NCBI GenBank assembly: GCA_902470695.1
Contig: CABRHH010000008.1
Coordinates: 1 to 64,000 of the forward strand
DNA length: 64,000 nt
Source of the DNA: an uncultured Collinsella sp.
Lineage (GTDB): Bacteria; Actinomycetota; Coriobacteriia; Coriobacteriales; Coriobacteriaceae
Direction of reading: 5' to 3'
Both the position numbers and the translations under genes were made by a program. Shown piece by piece: positions 8,661 through 16,470 of this stretch (positions within the stretch are counted from its first letter, which is position 1; every line of letters begins with the position of its first letter). The notes below the pieces were generated by a model. The model saw only the letters and a list, made by a program, of their open reading frames with translations, ran no database searches and was not told the origin of the DNA.

Positions 8661-8962
8661 TATGCAACCCTCTCGCGCTTCCGCTGAACTGCCGCCCGAA
8701 GCTCCTCGACGCTGTCGAACACGCTGCCCTCATCGATCTCCGCCTCGCCACGCTCGATTGCCGCAAGGCAGGCATGCTCATACAGCGCTTCGTTGACCGC
8801 CTCCCTGATGGTGCGATCAAGCACCTCCTCAGAGCAGAACACATATGCAGAGGCCCCGTTTTCCGTGATACGGAGCAGCTTCTCCTTTGCCGCCTCGCGA
8901 ACTTCGCGCGAGTTTCTCTGCAGCGCGCTCACGGGATACACGGCATTCGATTCAAACACCAT
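8660..8962 (-). CDS. Antitoxin of type II toxin-antitoxin pair
   Basis: This 100-residue protein lies directly upstream of the toxin, in the usual antitoxin-first order. The N-terminus (VYPVSALQRNSREVREAAKE) resembles Phd/YefM-type antitoxins that fold on DNA through a short N-terminal domain. The Glu-rich C-terminal half (EAEIDEGSVFDSVEELRAA) would wrap the toxin. ATG 8962 has GAGAGGAG upstream; an ATG upstream at 9001 lacks one. Base composition is richer in A/T than in the flanking pur genes, consistent with insertion. Confidence 0.75.
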   Translation of the reverse strand: MVFESNAVYPVSALQRNSREVREAAKEKLLRITENGASAYVFCSEEVLDRTIREAVNEALYEHACLAAIERGEAEIDEGSVFDSVEELRAAVQRKRERVA

Positions 8963-9035
8963 CGGTACTCCTCTCGCTATTGTATGAGAATATTGCATCA
9001 TATTATATGAATTATCTCATCATGCGCTTTTGACG
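8963..9035 (-). promoter_or_regulatory. AT-rich promoter/operator of the toxin-antitoxin pair
   Basis: This is one of the most AT-rich stretches in the window. It contains ATGAGA and TCTCAT arms about 25 bp apart and, on the minus strand, a TATAAT -10 candidate. Such nested inverted repeats fit autoregulation by the toxin-antitoxin complex. The -35 box is not clear. Confidence 0.4.
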
Positions 9036-9117
9036 TTGGCGTTTGTTCAATACCGTCACCCAAAATCGAAAAGACATGGCAGCACCTTCTCGCCAATGAA
9101 GAGGAGTTATCACTTGA

Positions 9118-9145
9118 ACTTCTCGCCGCTGACGAGAAGTTTTTG
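9118..9145 (+). terminator. Hairpin with T run between purF and the toxin-antitoxin pair
   Basis: ACTTCTCG and CGAGAAGT enclose a 7-base loop and are followed by TTTTG on the plus strand. No plus-strand gene ends here, so its T run faces the wrong way for purF. It may still stop or process purF transcripts before the toxin-antitoxin genes. Confidence 0.4.
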
Positions 9146-9228
9146 CTTGGACTTCTTTCCAACGGTGAGAACAATCAGGGCTGCAGGCAACGGCGAACCG
9201 CCACATGCAGCCCCTGCACAACCAGCCC

Positions 9229-10896
9229 CTATGCCTCGTTGCGCTGCTCCCAGCTCCGGTCGCGCTCCGCCTCTTCGACTGCACGCGCGCCGATCGGACG
9301 CGCCGGGGCCTGGAACACCGGCTCATAGCCGTCGAGGAACTTGCCGCGGCTGAAGCTCTCGGGAATGGCCACGGGATACTCGCCCGTGAAACACGCCCGG
9401 CAGTACCCACCGGCGGGCACGCACTGCAGCAGGCCCTCAACCGACAGGAATCCCAGAGAATCTGCCCCGATGAACGAGCAGATCTCGTCCACGCTCTTGT
9501 TCGCCGAGATCAGCTGCGACTGCACGTCGGTATCGATGCCGTAGAAGCACGGCCACACGACCTCGGGCGAGTTGATGCGCACGTGAATCTCGCGCGCGCC
9601 GGCCTGGCGCAGCATGCGGACGAGCTGCACCATGGTCGTGCCGCGCACGATCGAATCGTCGATGACCACAAGGCGCTTGCCGGCGATGTTGTCGCGCAGC
9701 GGGTTGAGCTTCATGCGCACGCCCATGGCACGCAGCTCCTGCGTGGGCTCGATGAAGGTGCGCGCCACGTAGCGGTTCTTGATGAGGCCCTCGCCGAACG
9801 GAATGCCGCTCTCGTGCGCGTAGCCCTCCGCCGGAGGCAGGCCCGAGTCCGGCACGCCGATCACCATGTCGGCCTCGACGGGGTTCTCCCGCGCCAGCAT
9901 GCGGCCCATGTCATAGCGGCAGGCATACACCGACTTGCCGCCCATCAGTGAGTCCGGACGGGCAAAGTACACCTGCTCGAACACGCACTGCGCCTCCTGC
10001 TCGGCCGCCGGCACGCCCTGCTCGGACACCAGGCCCGCGGCGCTGATGCGCAAGATCTCGCCCGGGCGGATGTCGCGCACGTACTCGGCGCCCACGATGT
10101 CGAGCGCGCAGGTCTCCGAGGCAACAACCCAGCCGAACGCCGTCTGCGCCTCGCCGCCCACCGCCGTGGGTGCGGCGGCAGCCAGCGCCTCGGCACTTGC
10201 CCCCTCGGAGGGCAGCACCGCGGCGGCGGCCATGGCGTCGGCCCCGGCCAGGCCCTCGCTATCGGTCAGGCGGCCCAGCACCAGCGGACGGATGCCGTGC
10301 GGGTCGCGGAAGGCGTAAAGCGCCTCCTCGTTGATCAGCGTCATGGCGTAGCCGCCCTCGAGCAGCTCCATGGTCTTGCGGATGCCCTCGCGCAGATGAT
10401 GGGTCTCCTGGGTGAAGTAGCCGATCAGCTTGACGGCCACCTCGGAATCGGAATTCGAGAGAAACGGCACACCCAGCTCGATCAGCTGGCGACGCAGGTC
10501 GTCGGTGTTGACGAGCGTGCCGTTATGAGCCAGGGCCACGATGACCTCGCCGATCGTGGACAGATGCGGCTGCGCGGCCTCCCAGCTCTTGGCGCCGGCC
10601 GTGCCGTAGCGCACGTGCCCCACCGCCAAATCACCCGGCAGGGCTGCCAGATCGGCCCCGGTGAACACGCGATCAATCAGGCCGAGATCCTTGCGGACCA
10701 TCACCGTGCCGCCGTCGCCCACCGCGATACCCGCGGACTCCTGCCCGCGGTGCTGCAGCGCGCGCAGACCGAAGTACGTCAGCCGCGCGGCATCGCGGCC
10801 CGGCGCCCATACGCCGAATACACCGCATTCCTCGTGCAGCTGATCGTCGTCAACCCTCTCCGATGCGCGATTGGAGGCAGTGACCTCAAGAGTCAT
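9229..10896 (-). CDS. purF: Amidophosphoribosyltransferase
   Basis: First committed step of purine synthesis: PRPP plus glutamine to phosphoribosylamine. The 23-residue propeptide ends before Cys24 (HEE-CGVFGVW), the N-terminal glutaminase nucleophile. FGLRALQHRGQES and VGHVRYGTAG follow. The PRPP loop VVIDDSIVRGTT lies in the C-terminal half. At 555 residues it is about 50 longer than usual. The extra length is an Ala-rich segment around residues 208-240 inside the glutaminase half, and a C-terminal tail. The ATG at 10896 has a GAGGGG ribosome site. It precedes the toxin-antitoxin pair and purM/purN on the same strand. Confidence 0.96.
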   Translation of the reverse strand: MTLEVTASNRASERVDDDQLHEECGVFGVWAPGRDAARLTYFGLRALQHRGQESAGIAVGDGGTVMVRKDLGLIDRVFTGADLAALPGDLAVGHVRYGTAGAKSWEAAQPHLSTIGEVIVALAHNGTLVNTDDLRRQLIELGVPFLSNSDSEVAVKLIGYFTQETHHLREGIRKTMELLEGGYAMTLINEEALYAFRDPHGIRPLVLGRLTDSEGLAGADAMAAAAVLPSEGASAEALAAAAPTAVGGEAQTAFGWVVASETCALDIVGAEYVRDIRPGEILRISAAGLVSEQGVPAAEQEAQCVFEQVYFARPDSLMGGKSVYACRYDMGRMLARENPVEADMVIGVPDSGLPPAEGYAHESGIPFGEGLIKNRYVARTFIEPTQELRAMGVRMKLNPLRDNIAGKRLVVIDDSIVRGTTMVQLVRMLRQAGAREIHVRINSPEVVWPCFYGIDTDVQSQLISANKSVDEICSFIGADSLGFLSVEGLLQCVPAGGYCRACFTGEYPVAIPESFSRGKFLDGYEPVFQAPARPIGARAVEEAERDRSWEQRNEA

Positions 10897-10938
10897 GGCA
10901 TTTCCCCTCGATATCTTGTGCGTTGGCGTTGCCTATCC

Positions 10939-10944
10939 ATTATA
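10939..10944 (-). promoter_or_regulatory. Possible -10 box of purF
   Basis: A perfect TATAAT on the minus strand lies 43 bases before the purF ATG. No good -35 box stands at 16-18 bp, so the call rests on the -10 alone. Confidence 0.35.
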
Positions 10945-11089
10945 CGCATCCCCCGGCCCGCTCAGAGGCCGCAGTGCAGGCGTGATGGTGTGATGAAGAG
11001 GCAGTGCACGGATGGAGGAGCCGGCGCGCGCAGGCGGCCAGCTCCATACAATAGGGGCAAACGAGACGCCACGATGATCGAGGTTTCCT

Positions 11090-11491
11090 ATGGACGAGCG
11101 GGAGTACGGGGGCGGCACGAGCCCTCGGCCAGCATACGGCGCTAAGCCGCGCAAGCATATGGGGACCGCCACGAGCGACCCCGAATACCTTCCGCCGACG
11201 AACAGCGGCGGCCACATCCCGCCCAACAGCTCTACGCTGCGCGTCCGCCAAAACGAGCATGCGGAGGGCGGCCCCGCGAGCGCTCACGGCCCGCATCGCG
11301 GCCGCGACCTGGGCCCCCGGCGGAAGCACGGCGAGATCAAAACGGGGCGCTACCTGTCCACCCCGCATGGCGGCAAGCGCATCTTTACCACCCAGCGCGA
11401 CCGACAGCAGCGCCGCATGCGCTACGTCTTGGCCGCGCTGATCCTTGCCGCCATCACATTGGCGCTCGTCTGGTTTTTCCTGTTGAGGTAG
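11090..11491 (+). CDS. Hypothetical tail-anchored membrane protein
   Basis: No family is recognised. The 133-residue protein has a charged, Gly/Pro/Arg-rich soluble part (1-108) and one C-terminal hydrophobic helix (about 110-131, YVLAALILAAITLALVWFF) ending in Leu-Arg, so it should be anchored with its N-terminus in the cytoplasm. The stop lies three bases before the GTG of the cysteine desulfurase gene, suggesting a two-gene transcript. An internal ATG at 11159 could also serve as start. Confidence 0.55.
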   Translation: MDEREYGGGTSPRPAYGAKPRKHMGTATSDPEYLPPTNSGGHIPPNSSTLRVRQNEHAEGGPASAHGPHRGRDLGPRRKHGEIKTGRYLSTPHGGKRIFTTQRDRQQRRMRYVLAALILAAITLALVWFFLLR

Positions 11492-11494
11492 CGC

Positions 11495-12952
11495 GTGGAC
11501 GAGCCCTATATCTACGCCGACAACGCGGCGACCACGCCGCTGTCGCCCACGGCGCTGGCGGCCATGATGCCCTATCTCACCGACGAATTCGGCAATCCGA
11601 GCGGCGTGCATCGGCGTGCCCGCAACGCAGCGGCGGCGCTCGAAGCGGCCCGCGAGGCGGTCGCGCGCTCTCTCGGGGCCGCAGATGCGCGCGAGGTCCA
11701 TTTCACCAGCGGTGGAACCGAGGCGGACAACTGGGCGCTGCGCGGGGCAGCCCAGCGCTTCCGTGCGCGCCATGGGCGCGGGGCCACCGTGCGCATCATC
11801 ACGAGTGCCATCGAGCACCACGCCGTGCTCAACTGCTGCCGTGCCCTTGAAGCGGAGGGAGCGCACGTTACGTACCTGCCGGTTGATGCCGCAGGCCGCG
11901 TGGACGCCGCCGCGCTGGAAGAGGCGCTAGTGGCCAACGAGTGCGCTGCCGCGGGCGAGGCCGGGGCGGGATGGCCAGATGCGGCGGACGCGGATGGGCA
12001 AGGCGAGGGCACCGCCGACGTCGATGCGAATGGATCCCCGGCGAGCCGGCCTCTTGCCGCCGCCCCCGCACGAGGCGACTCCGCAGGCTCCCCCATCGCG
12101 GCAACGGCCCTGGTCTCCATCATGCTTGCCAATAATGAGGTGGGCACCGTCCAGAACATCGCCGAGCTGGCGCGCATCGCGCATGTGCACGGCGCGCCCT
12201 TCCACACCGACGCGGTGCAAGCAGCCGGCCACATCCCTGTCGACGTGGCCACGCTGGGAGTCGATGCGCTCTCGATCTCCGGGCACAAGTTCCACGGCCC
12301 CAAAGGCACCGGGGCCCTGTGGATCAAGCACGGAATCGATCTGCCGCCGCTCATCGCCGGTGGCGCGCAGGAGAGCGGCCTGCGCGCCGGCACCGAGAAC
12401 GTTGCGGGCATCGTCGGCATGGCGGCCGCGCTCACGGAGGCATGCGACGGCCTGGACGCGCGTATGGAGCGCGTAACCCGGGCGCGCGATGCCCTCGTGG
12501 CGCACATCCTCGGCACCTGCCCCGATATCCAGCTCACCGGGCCCGTCTGCGGCAGCGCGAACGGTAACATGGGCTCGCCGAGCGGCACCGGTATCGCTCG
12601 CACCGTCGGCGGCGCCCGCAACGTCGGTGGCGCCCGCACCTCCAACGTTGCCGACGCCACCCTTCTCGCGCGGCTCCCCTCCATCGCATCGTTTGTCTGC
12701 GACGGCGTTGACGGCGACCTGCTCACCGTCCTGCTCGACCGCGCCGGCGTGGCCGCAGCCACCGGATCGGCCTGCTCGTCGGGCTCAACCGAGCCCTCGC
12801 ACGTCCTGCTCGCACTCGGCATCGACCCCGCGCGCGCCGCCGGAGTCCTGCGCCTCTCGTTGGCCGACAGCATCACGCCCGAGGAGCTCGACCTCCTCAA
12901 GGCGCGTGTCCCGGCAGCCATCAGACGCGCCCGCCTGGTGAGCGGCCTCTAG
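11495..12952 (+). CDS. Cysteine desulfurase, NifS/IscS family
   Basis: A PLP enzyme that takes sulfur from cysteine for Fe-S clusters or thiolated tRNA. Seen in sequence: YADNAATTPLSPTAL at the start, HFTSGGTEADN, the PLP lysine in SGHKFHGPKG (Lys265) and the persulfide cysteine in ATGSACSSGS (Cys427). It is 485 residues against a usual 380-400. One Ala/Gly/Asp-rich insert lies around residues 148-200 and a second Gly/Ala-rich insert around 350-385. The GTG start has GAGG upstream. No iscU or mnmA lies next to it, so the sulfur acceptor cannot be named. Confidence 0.92.
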   Translation: MDEPYIYADNAATTPLSPTALAAMMPYLTDEFGNPSGVHRRARNAAAALEAAREAVARSLGAADAREVHFTSGGTEADNWALRGAAQRFRARHGRGATVRIITSAIEHHAVLNCCRALEAEGAHVTYLPVDAAGRVDAAALEEALVANECAAAGEAGAGWPDAADADGQGEGTADVDANGSPASRPLAAAPARGDSAGSPIAATALVSIMLANNEVGTVQNIAELARIAHVHGAPFHTDAVQAAGHIPVDVATLGVDALSISGHKFHGPKGTGALWIKHGIDLPPLIAGGAQESGLRAGTENVAGIVGMAAALTEACDGLDARMERVTRARDALVAHILGTCPDIQLTGPVCGSANGNMGSPSGTGIARTVGGARNVGGARTSNVADATLLARLPSIASFVCDGVDGDLLTVLLDRAGVAAATGSACSSGSTEPSHVLLALGIDPARAAGVLRLSLADSITPEELDLLKARVPAAIRRARLVSGL

Positions 12953-12961
12953 GCGGGGGCG

Positions 12962-14656
12962 CTACGACAGCAGTTTGCGACCGGCTTCCTCGATCGCGTC
13001 CATCAGCGCATCGGCCTCTGCGGCATCGGCGCCCTTGGCGAAGACATACAGCTTGATCTTGGGCTCGGTACCCGAGGGGCGCACAATGGCCTTGTTCCCG
13101 CCCGCAAGGTCGAACTCCACCACGTCGGCCGTCGGCAGGCCGTTCACGCCCGCGGCGTAATCCACCACGGCCTCAACCGCAGACCCGGCGATCTCGGCAG
13201 GCGGGTTCTCGCGCAGCGTGCGCATGATGCCGGCCATCTTGCCCGCGCCCTCGGCGCCCGGATAGCTCAGTGAAATCGTCCGGTTGTGATAGTACCCATA
13301 GCGCTCGTACAGCGCGCGCATGGCCTCGACCAGGTTTTTGCCCTGCAGCTTGTAGTACTGGGCCATCTGGCAGATCAGCAGGCTCGCGTTGACGGCATCC
13401 TTGTCGCGCACATGGTCGCCCGAGAGGTACCCGTAGGACTCCTCGAACCCGAAGATGAAGCGGTCGACCTCGCCGGCGTCGGACAAAGAGGTGATGATGT
13501 CACCGATGTACTTGAAACCGGTCAGGCAACGGCGCAGCTCAAAGCCGTACTCGGCAGCGAGCGCGTCCACCATCGAGGAGGACACAATCGTGGTGACGGC
13601 AACCTTGCTCGCCAGGTCCTCGCCGCGCTCCGCGCGCATCTTGCAGATGTAGTCGAGCAGCAGCACGCCCATCTCGTTGCCCGTGAGCAGCGTGTAGTCG
13701 TCGCCATCGGCGCAGGCAACGCCCACGCGGTCGGCGTCCGGGTCGGTTGCGAGCAGCAGGTCGGGGTGCACCTGCTCGCACAGGTCGATGCCCTTCTGCA
13801 TGGCCTCGCGGATCTCGGGGTTCGGATACGGGCAGGTGGGGAAGTCGCCGTCCGGGTCGCGCTGCTCGGGCACAACCGTCACGTCCGTGATGCCCGCGCG
13901 GTCGAGCACGCTCGTCACCGGGATGAGGCCGGTGCCGTTGAGCGGGGTGTACACGAGCTTGAGCGGGGCCGCGGCGATCTCGTCCTCGCTCAGGTTGTTC
14001 ACCGACTGGGCGAGCACGGCGTCGTAGTAGGCATCCAGGACCGCGTCGTCGATCCACTTCACCAAACCCTGGGCCACCGCCTCATCGAAGTCCATGGACT
14101 TGACGTCGGAGAAGGGATCGGTCGCCTCCATGGCGGCCGAGATGGCCGCAGCGGCCTCGCTGGTGATCTGGCAGCCGTCCGGGCCGTAGGCCTTGTAGCC
14201 GTTATAGGGCGCGGGGTTGTGGCTGGCCGTCATGCAGATGCCGCCGGAGCAGTTGAGGAAGCGCACCGCCCACGACAGGGTGGGGACCGGCGAGATCCTG
14301 GGGTACACGTATGAGGTCACGCCGTTGGCGGCCAGGATCGCCGCCGTGGTCTTCACGAACAGCTCTCCCTTGTTGCGGCTATCGCGCGCGATCGCCACGC
14401 ACGGATTCTCGAAATGCTTCACCAGGTAGTCGGCAAACCCCTGCGTGGCGCGACCCACAGTGTAGATGTTCATGCGGTTGGTGCCCGCGCCGATGGTGCC
14501 GCGCAGGCCGGCGGTGCCGAACGCCAGGTCCTGAAAGAAGGCGTCGGTGATGGCCTCCTCGTCGCCCGCCTCCTTGAGCTGCGTCAGCTCCTGCAGCAGC
14601 TCGGGATCATCCACGTGCTCAATCCATGTGTCGAGCAGCTCGTGTACGTTTGCCAT
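12962..14656 (-). CDS. Phosphoglucomutase/phosphomannomutase
   Basis: Interconverts hexose 1- and 6-phosphates through a phosphoserine. Motifs seen: GTAGLRG, the active serine in TASHNPAPYNGYKAYG, metal loop DPDADRVG, sugar loop FGFEESYGYLSG and phosphate-binding RPSGTEPKIK. This order and the 564-residue length match the PGM2-like branch of the alpha-D-phosphohexomutases. The ATG at 14656 (MANVHELLDTW) has GAAGG upstream; 77 earlier codons run into repeat DNA and were dropped. It converges with the desulfurase gene, only 9 bases apart. Confidence 0.94.
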   Translation of the reverse strand: MANVHELLDTWIEHVDDPELLQELTQLKEAGDEEAITDAFFQDLAFGTAGLRGTIGAGTNRMNIYTVGRATQGFADYLVKHFENPCVAIARDSRNKGELFVKTTAAILAANGVTSYVYPRISPVPTLSWAVRFLNCSGGICMTASHNPAPYNGYKAYGPDGCQITSEAAAAISAAMEATDPFSDVKSMDFDEAVAQGLVKWIDDAVLDAYYDAVLAQSVNNLSEDEIAAAPLKLVYTPLNGTGLIPVTSVLDRAGITDVTVVPEQRDPDGDFPTCPYPNPEIREAMQKGIDLCEQVHPDLLLATDPDADRVGVACADGDDYTLLTGNEMGVLLLDYICKMRAERGEDLASKVAVTTIVSSSMVDALAAEYGFELRRCLTGFKYIGDIITSLSDAGEVDRFIFGFEESYGYLSGDHVRDKDAVNASLLICQMAQYYKLQGKNLVEAMRALYERYGYYHNRTISLSYPGAEGAGKMAGIMRTLRENPPAEIAGSAVEAVVDYAAGVNGLPTADVVEFDLAGGNKAIVRPSGTEPKIKLYVFAKGADAAEADALMDAIEEAGRKLLS

Positions 14657-14806
14657 GGTGCCAACCTTCTTTCGGTCGTTGTCGCGCACGGGGCGCGCAA
14701 AATGCATCGTTACCTGCCATGATACGCCCTTGCGAGCGGGCACGAGCAATTTTGTTGCCAAGCCGAGAGAATTCGGCAACAAATGCGCAGGCCGGAAGCA
14801 CACGGG

Positions 14807-14940
14807 GCACGACCGGCTCGCATCGGCGTTGGGGCGCGGGGCGCGGGGCGCGGGGCGCGGGGCGCGGGGCGCGGGGCGCGGAAGCATCGTACCGAAAGCG
14901 GCGGCACCAGGGCACGGCCGGCTCGCATCGGCGTTGGGGC
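14807..14940. repeat. Heptamer tandem repeat inside a longer direct repeat
   Basis: A run of about seven copies of GGGGCGC fills 14831-14880. It is flanked by two near-identical 30-bp copies of a segment containing GGCTCGCATCGGCGTTGGGG (14807-14836 and 14911-14940). The rest of the 14657-15208 gap is GC-rich, gene-free DNA with further short repeats (GGGCACCTCG-like). Confidence 0.8.
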
Positions 14941-15208
14941 CCGAACGACTCGCCTCGCACGCATCGGCACCTCAGCCCGGGCGGCACCTCGGCCCGGGCA
15001 CCTCGCCACGGACACCGGGCACCTCGCTCCGGGCACCAGCGCCATACCCGAACGCACACCCCGCACGCACCGCCCCCTGGGTCCAAGCGGACCACCCTGC
15101 GATTGTTTCAACTTCGTTCGCATTCGGCGCGACCGCATGCACGGGCGCGCAAAAAGCTCTATGCTGGGTGGCGTACGCTGGTCCATAAGTCCGCGGAAAG
15201 GAATCATC

Positions 15209-16075
15209 ATGACCAAACTCTATCAGCGTGAAGGCGCATACATCCCGCGCGTGGCGGCCGTGCACGACATGTGCGGCTACGGCAAGTGCTCGCTCGGCGT
15301 CGCGATCCCGGTGCTCAGCGCCGCCGGCATCGACGTATGCCCGGTGCCCACGGCCCTGTTCAGCGCCCACACCAAGTTCCCCGTCTTCTATATGCACGAC
15401 ACCACCGAGATCCTCAACGACTACCTCGACGCCTGGCGCGAGGAGCACATCGACCTGGACGGCATCTACTCCGGCTTCCTCGGCTCAGCTGACCAGGTGG
15501 CCGTCATCCAGCGCCTGTATCGCGAGTACCCGCATGCGCTGCACATCGTTGACCCGGTGATGGGCGACGGCGGCGTGAAGTACCCCACCTACACCGATGA
15601 GCTGTGCGAGGCCATGGCCGGGCTGGTTGACGGCGCCGACGTGCTGACCCCGAACCTCACCGAGGCGTCCATTCTGACCGGCATCCCCTACCAGGGTCAG
15701 GATGTGGACGAGCAGTTCGTGCAGAAAAACGCCTCTCAGCTGCTCAAGATGGGCGCGAAGGCCGTGGTCCTCAAGGGCGTGGTACACGAGGGCGAGGCGG
15801 TCATTCGCAACTACATCGCCACTGCCGCAGACGGGGGCGCTGTGCGCGAGGTGTCCAGTGAGCTGCTGCCCTACATGCTGCATGGCACCGGCGACCTGTT
15901 CGCCAGCGGCCTCACGGCGGCCATCTACGCGGGTCGCGAGCTGGAAGACGCCGTCGCCTTCGCCGGTGAGCTGGTGCGTGACGCGATGAAGGTCACGCGC
16001 GAGCAGCCCGATTACGAGGTGCGCGGCGTTTCCTTCGAGCCCACTCTCGGCAGCGTCGCCGCCCTGCTGGCCTAA
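15209..16075 (+). CDS. pdxK: Pyridoxal/pyridoxamine kinase (PfkB/ribokinase superfamily)
   Basis: Phosphorylates a B6 vitamer in the salvage route to PLP. The 288-residue protein begins with VAAVHDMCGYGKCSLGVA, the vitamin-binding strand in which the Gly-x-Cys spacing is typical of this subfamily. It carries HIVDPVMGDGG, LTPNLTEA and the anion-hole motif MLHGTGDLFAS, where the Asp acts as the general base. ATG 15209 has GGAAAGGA upstream; the ORF extends upstream into repeat DNA without a start signal. It stands alone. A repeat array follows its stop, and the convergent PTS gene follows that. PdxK and PdxY cannot be separated here. Confidence 0.9.
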   Translation: MTKLYQREGAYIPRVAAVHDMCGYGKCSLGVAIPVLSAAGIDVCPVPTALFSAHTKFPVFYMHDTTEILNDYLDAWREEHIDLDGIYSGFLGSADQVAVIQRLYREYPHALHIVDPVMGDGGVKYPTYTDELCEAMAGLVDGADVLTPNLTEASILTGIPYQGQDVDEQFVQKNASQLLKMGAKAVVLKGVVHEGEAVIRNYIATAADGGAVREVSSELLPYMLHGTGDLFASGLTAAIYAGRELEDAVAFAGELVRDAMKVTREQPDYEVRGVSFEPTLGSVAALLA

Positions 16076-16134
16076 GGGCGGATTCGCGCCCGGGCGGCGC
16101 GCTCGTCGCTGCCCGGGCCCCAACGCCACATCGG

Positions 16135-16305
16135 CAGCATCATTTCCGGGTTCGCATCCCGTCCATCGACACATTTCGGGTTCGCATCCCGTCCATCGGC
16201 ACATTTCGGGTTCGTGTTTCATCCATTCAGAGCTGTTTTTTGCCCCTAGATGGACAGAACACGAACCCTCTCTTCACGGATGGCCTAAACCCGAACCCTT
16301 TCTGC
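16135..16305. repeat. Inverted 30-bp repeat array with central hairpin (convergent gap)
   Basis: Three GGGTTCG-N8-(G)TCCATC units (from 16148, 16178, 16208) lead into a hairpin core at 16222-16254, whose arms pair around a T6 loop. Mirror units with CGAACCC follow (16262-16268 and about 16291-16298). The array fills the gap between pdxK and the convergent PTS gene. Bases 16306-16470 hold no gene. Confidence 0.85.
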
Positions 16306-16470
16306 GTGCACGGACCCGGTGCATGCGCGGGCCAAGCGCGAACTCCTTCTGCACGTGCGACCCGAGCACGAAGCACCACTCACGAACGCCCGTTAAGCAG
16401 TCGGCAACCACACGCACCCTTGCCGCGTGCGCGGACAGGATCTCGCAACATCCACTCAGAATCCGACGAA

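Noticed and set aside
11572..12921. A 449-codon minus-strand frame
   Set aside because: Antisense to the cysteine desulfurase, which has intact PLP and cysteine motifs.
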